In this document: one piece after another, positions 23,074-23,632 of the stretch | Layout of the letters: every line of letters starts with the position of its first letter | Numbering within the stretch: the first letter of the stretch is position 1 | Assembly (NCBI GenBank): GCA_013696905.1 | Contig: JACCXP010000201.1 | Span: 1-23,632 of the forward strand | From: Thermoleophilaceae bacterium | GTDB lineage: Bacteria; Actinomycetota; Thermoleophilia; Solirubrobacterales; Thermoleophilaceae | Reading direction: 5' to 3' | DNA length: 23,632 nt | The notes under the pieces: model-generated | Told to the model about the DNA's origin: nothing | What the model saw: only the letters and a program-made list of their open reading frames with translations | The model's database searches: none | Program-made: the position numbers and the translations under genes

Positions 23074-23632
23074 GCGGCGATCGAGGCGGCGAGCAGCTCG
23101 CGCGCCTCGGGCTCCGTCAGCGGCTGGTTGAACAGCGGGCCGCCCGGCTCCTGTTCGCGGGCGCGCGCGAGCGGGCCGGTGTCGACCGGCACGAAGCCCG
23201 AGTCGGCGATCAACGCCCGGGCGATGAGCTTGGCGGCGTCGTCGTCGCCGCAGAGGAAGAGCGCGAGCGGCGGTCCACCGGTCGCCCCGCGGCCGGCGGC
23301 GAGGATCGCGGCCGGCAGCGTGTTGTAGGCCTTGACGACGCGCGCCGCCGGAGCACGGGCGGCGATCTGCTCGGCGGCCGAGGCGCCGTCCTGCGCGAGC
23401 GCCAGCCCTACCGCGCCGGGCAGGAAGGGGTTGGTCGTGTCGATCACGACCCGCCCGTCGAGGGAGCCTGAGGCCGCGAGCGCCCGGTCGATCGCCGCCC
23501 AGGGCGGCGCCAGCAGCACGACGTCGGCGAACGCCGCCGCCTCGGCGGGTGTTCCCGTGCGCGCGCTCGCGCCGGCCGAGCGAGCGGCGGCCTCGAGCCG
23601 AGCGGGATGGCGCGAGAAGGAGAACATCGGCT
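23070..23632 (-). CDS. NADPH-dependent F420 reductase-like protein (5' end outside window)
   Basis: The minus strand is open from the window edge to TGA at 23070, about 187 residues. The visible part has [45 protein letters not shown] and a [16 protein letters not shown] tail, a pattern of the F420_oxidored/NADP-binding family. The N-terminal nucleotide loop GxGxxG is missing because it lies beyond 23632; ATG 23625-23627 is internal, not the true start. Members transfer hydride between NADPH and F420 or similar substrates. The four-base overlap with trpB2 shows co-transcription, but a functional link is not obvious. Confidence 0.8.
   Translation of the reverse strand, partial: PMFSFSRHPARLEAAARSAGASARTGTPAEAAAFADVVLLAPPWAAIDRALAASGSLDGRVVIDTTNPFLPGAVGLALAQDGASAAEQIAARAPAARVVKAYNTLPAAILAAGRGATGGPPLALFLCGDDDAAKLIARALIADSGFVPVDTGPLARAREQEPGGPLFNQPLTEPEARELLAASIAA

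Overview
The window is GC-rich, densely packed bacterial chromosome with bacterial-type operons. The gene content suggests a deep-branching actinobacterium, most plausibly Thermoleophilia (Solirubrobacterales/Gaiellales-like). The signs are a CysO/CysM/Mec cysteine pathway, a three-cysteine Rrf2 regulator at the head of a suf operon, an Rv2191-like exonuclease/GIY-YIG fusion, a mycothiol-type alcohol dehydrogenase and an F420-reductase-like protein. The taxon is inferred from gene content only. No rRNA, tRNA, CRISPR array, transposase or phage gene was seen.

Layout. 1-3200 (+): the end of a sugar-binding protein, two ABC sugar permeases and a short glycogen-debranching-type glucosidase. 3435-6641: a sulfur-carrier cysteine cluster, mec(-), cysM(-), cysO(-) and a rhodanese-E1 activator(-), with tatA (+) between mec and cysM. 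6870-8473 (+): a NarL-type two-component pair. 8475-11064 (-): a glyoxylate-carboligase-like enzyme preceded by an SDR. 11145-11765 (+): an SCO1/SenC protein. 11885-16035 (+): the operon rrf2-sufC-sufD-sufS-sufU. 16178-18695 (+): a methyltransferase and a DEDDh exonuclease/GIY-YIG protein. 18507-19622 (-): a zinc alcohol dehydrogenase. 19684-21705 (+): FtsH. 21709-23632 (-): TrpB2 and a truncated F420-reductase-like gene.

How the genes work together. The 3.4-6.7 kb block reads as one pathway. The E1/rhodanese protein would load sulfur on the C-terminal GG of CysO. CysM would join it to O-phosphoserine, and the JAMM protease Mec would release cysteine. An identical 18-bp promoter box lies in front of both the activator and cysM. 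The suf operon uses cysteine sulfur for Fe-S assembly but encodes only a SufD-like scaffold and no SufB.

Most notable points: (1) the cys cluster with inverted domain order in the activator and the duplicated promoter box; (2) a suf operon without sufB; (3) a glyoxylate-carboligase-like enzyme with Glu51 where E. coli Gcl has Val51; (4) a recurring TANNNT-N6-8-start arrangement suggesting leaderless mRNAs; (5) four tail-to-tail gene junctions with no room for an intrinsic terminator, one overlapping by 189 bp. No wholly new system was proven; these are testable leads.
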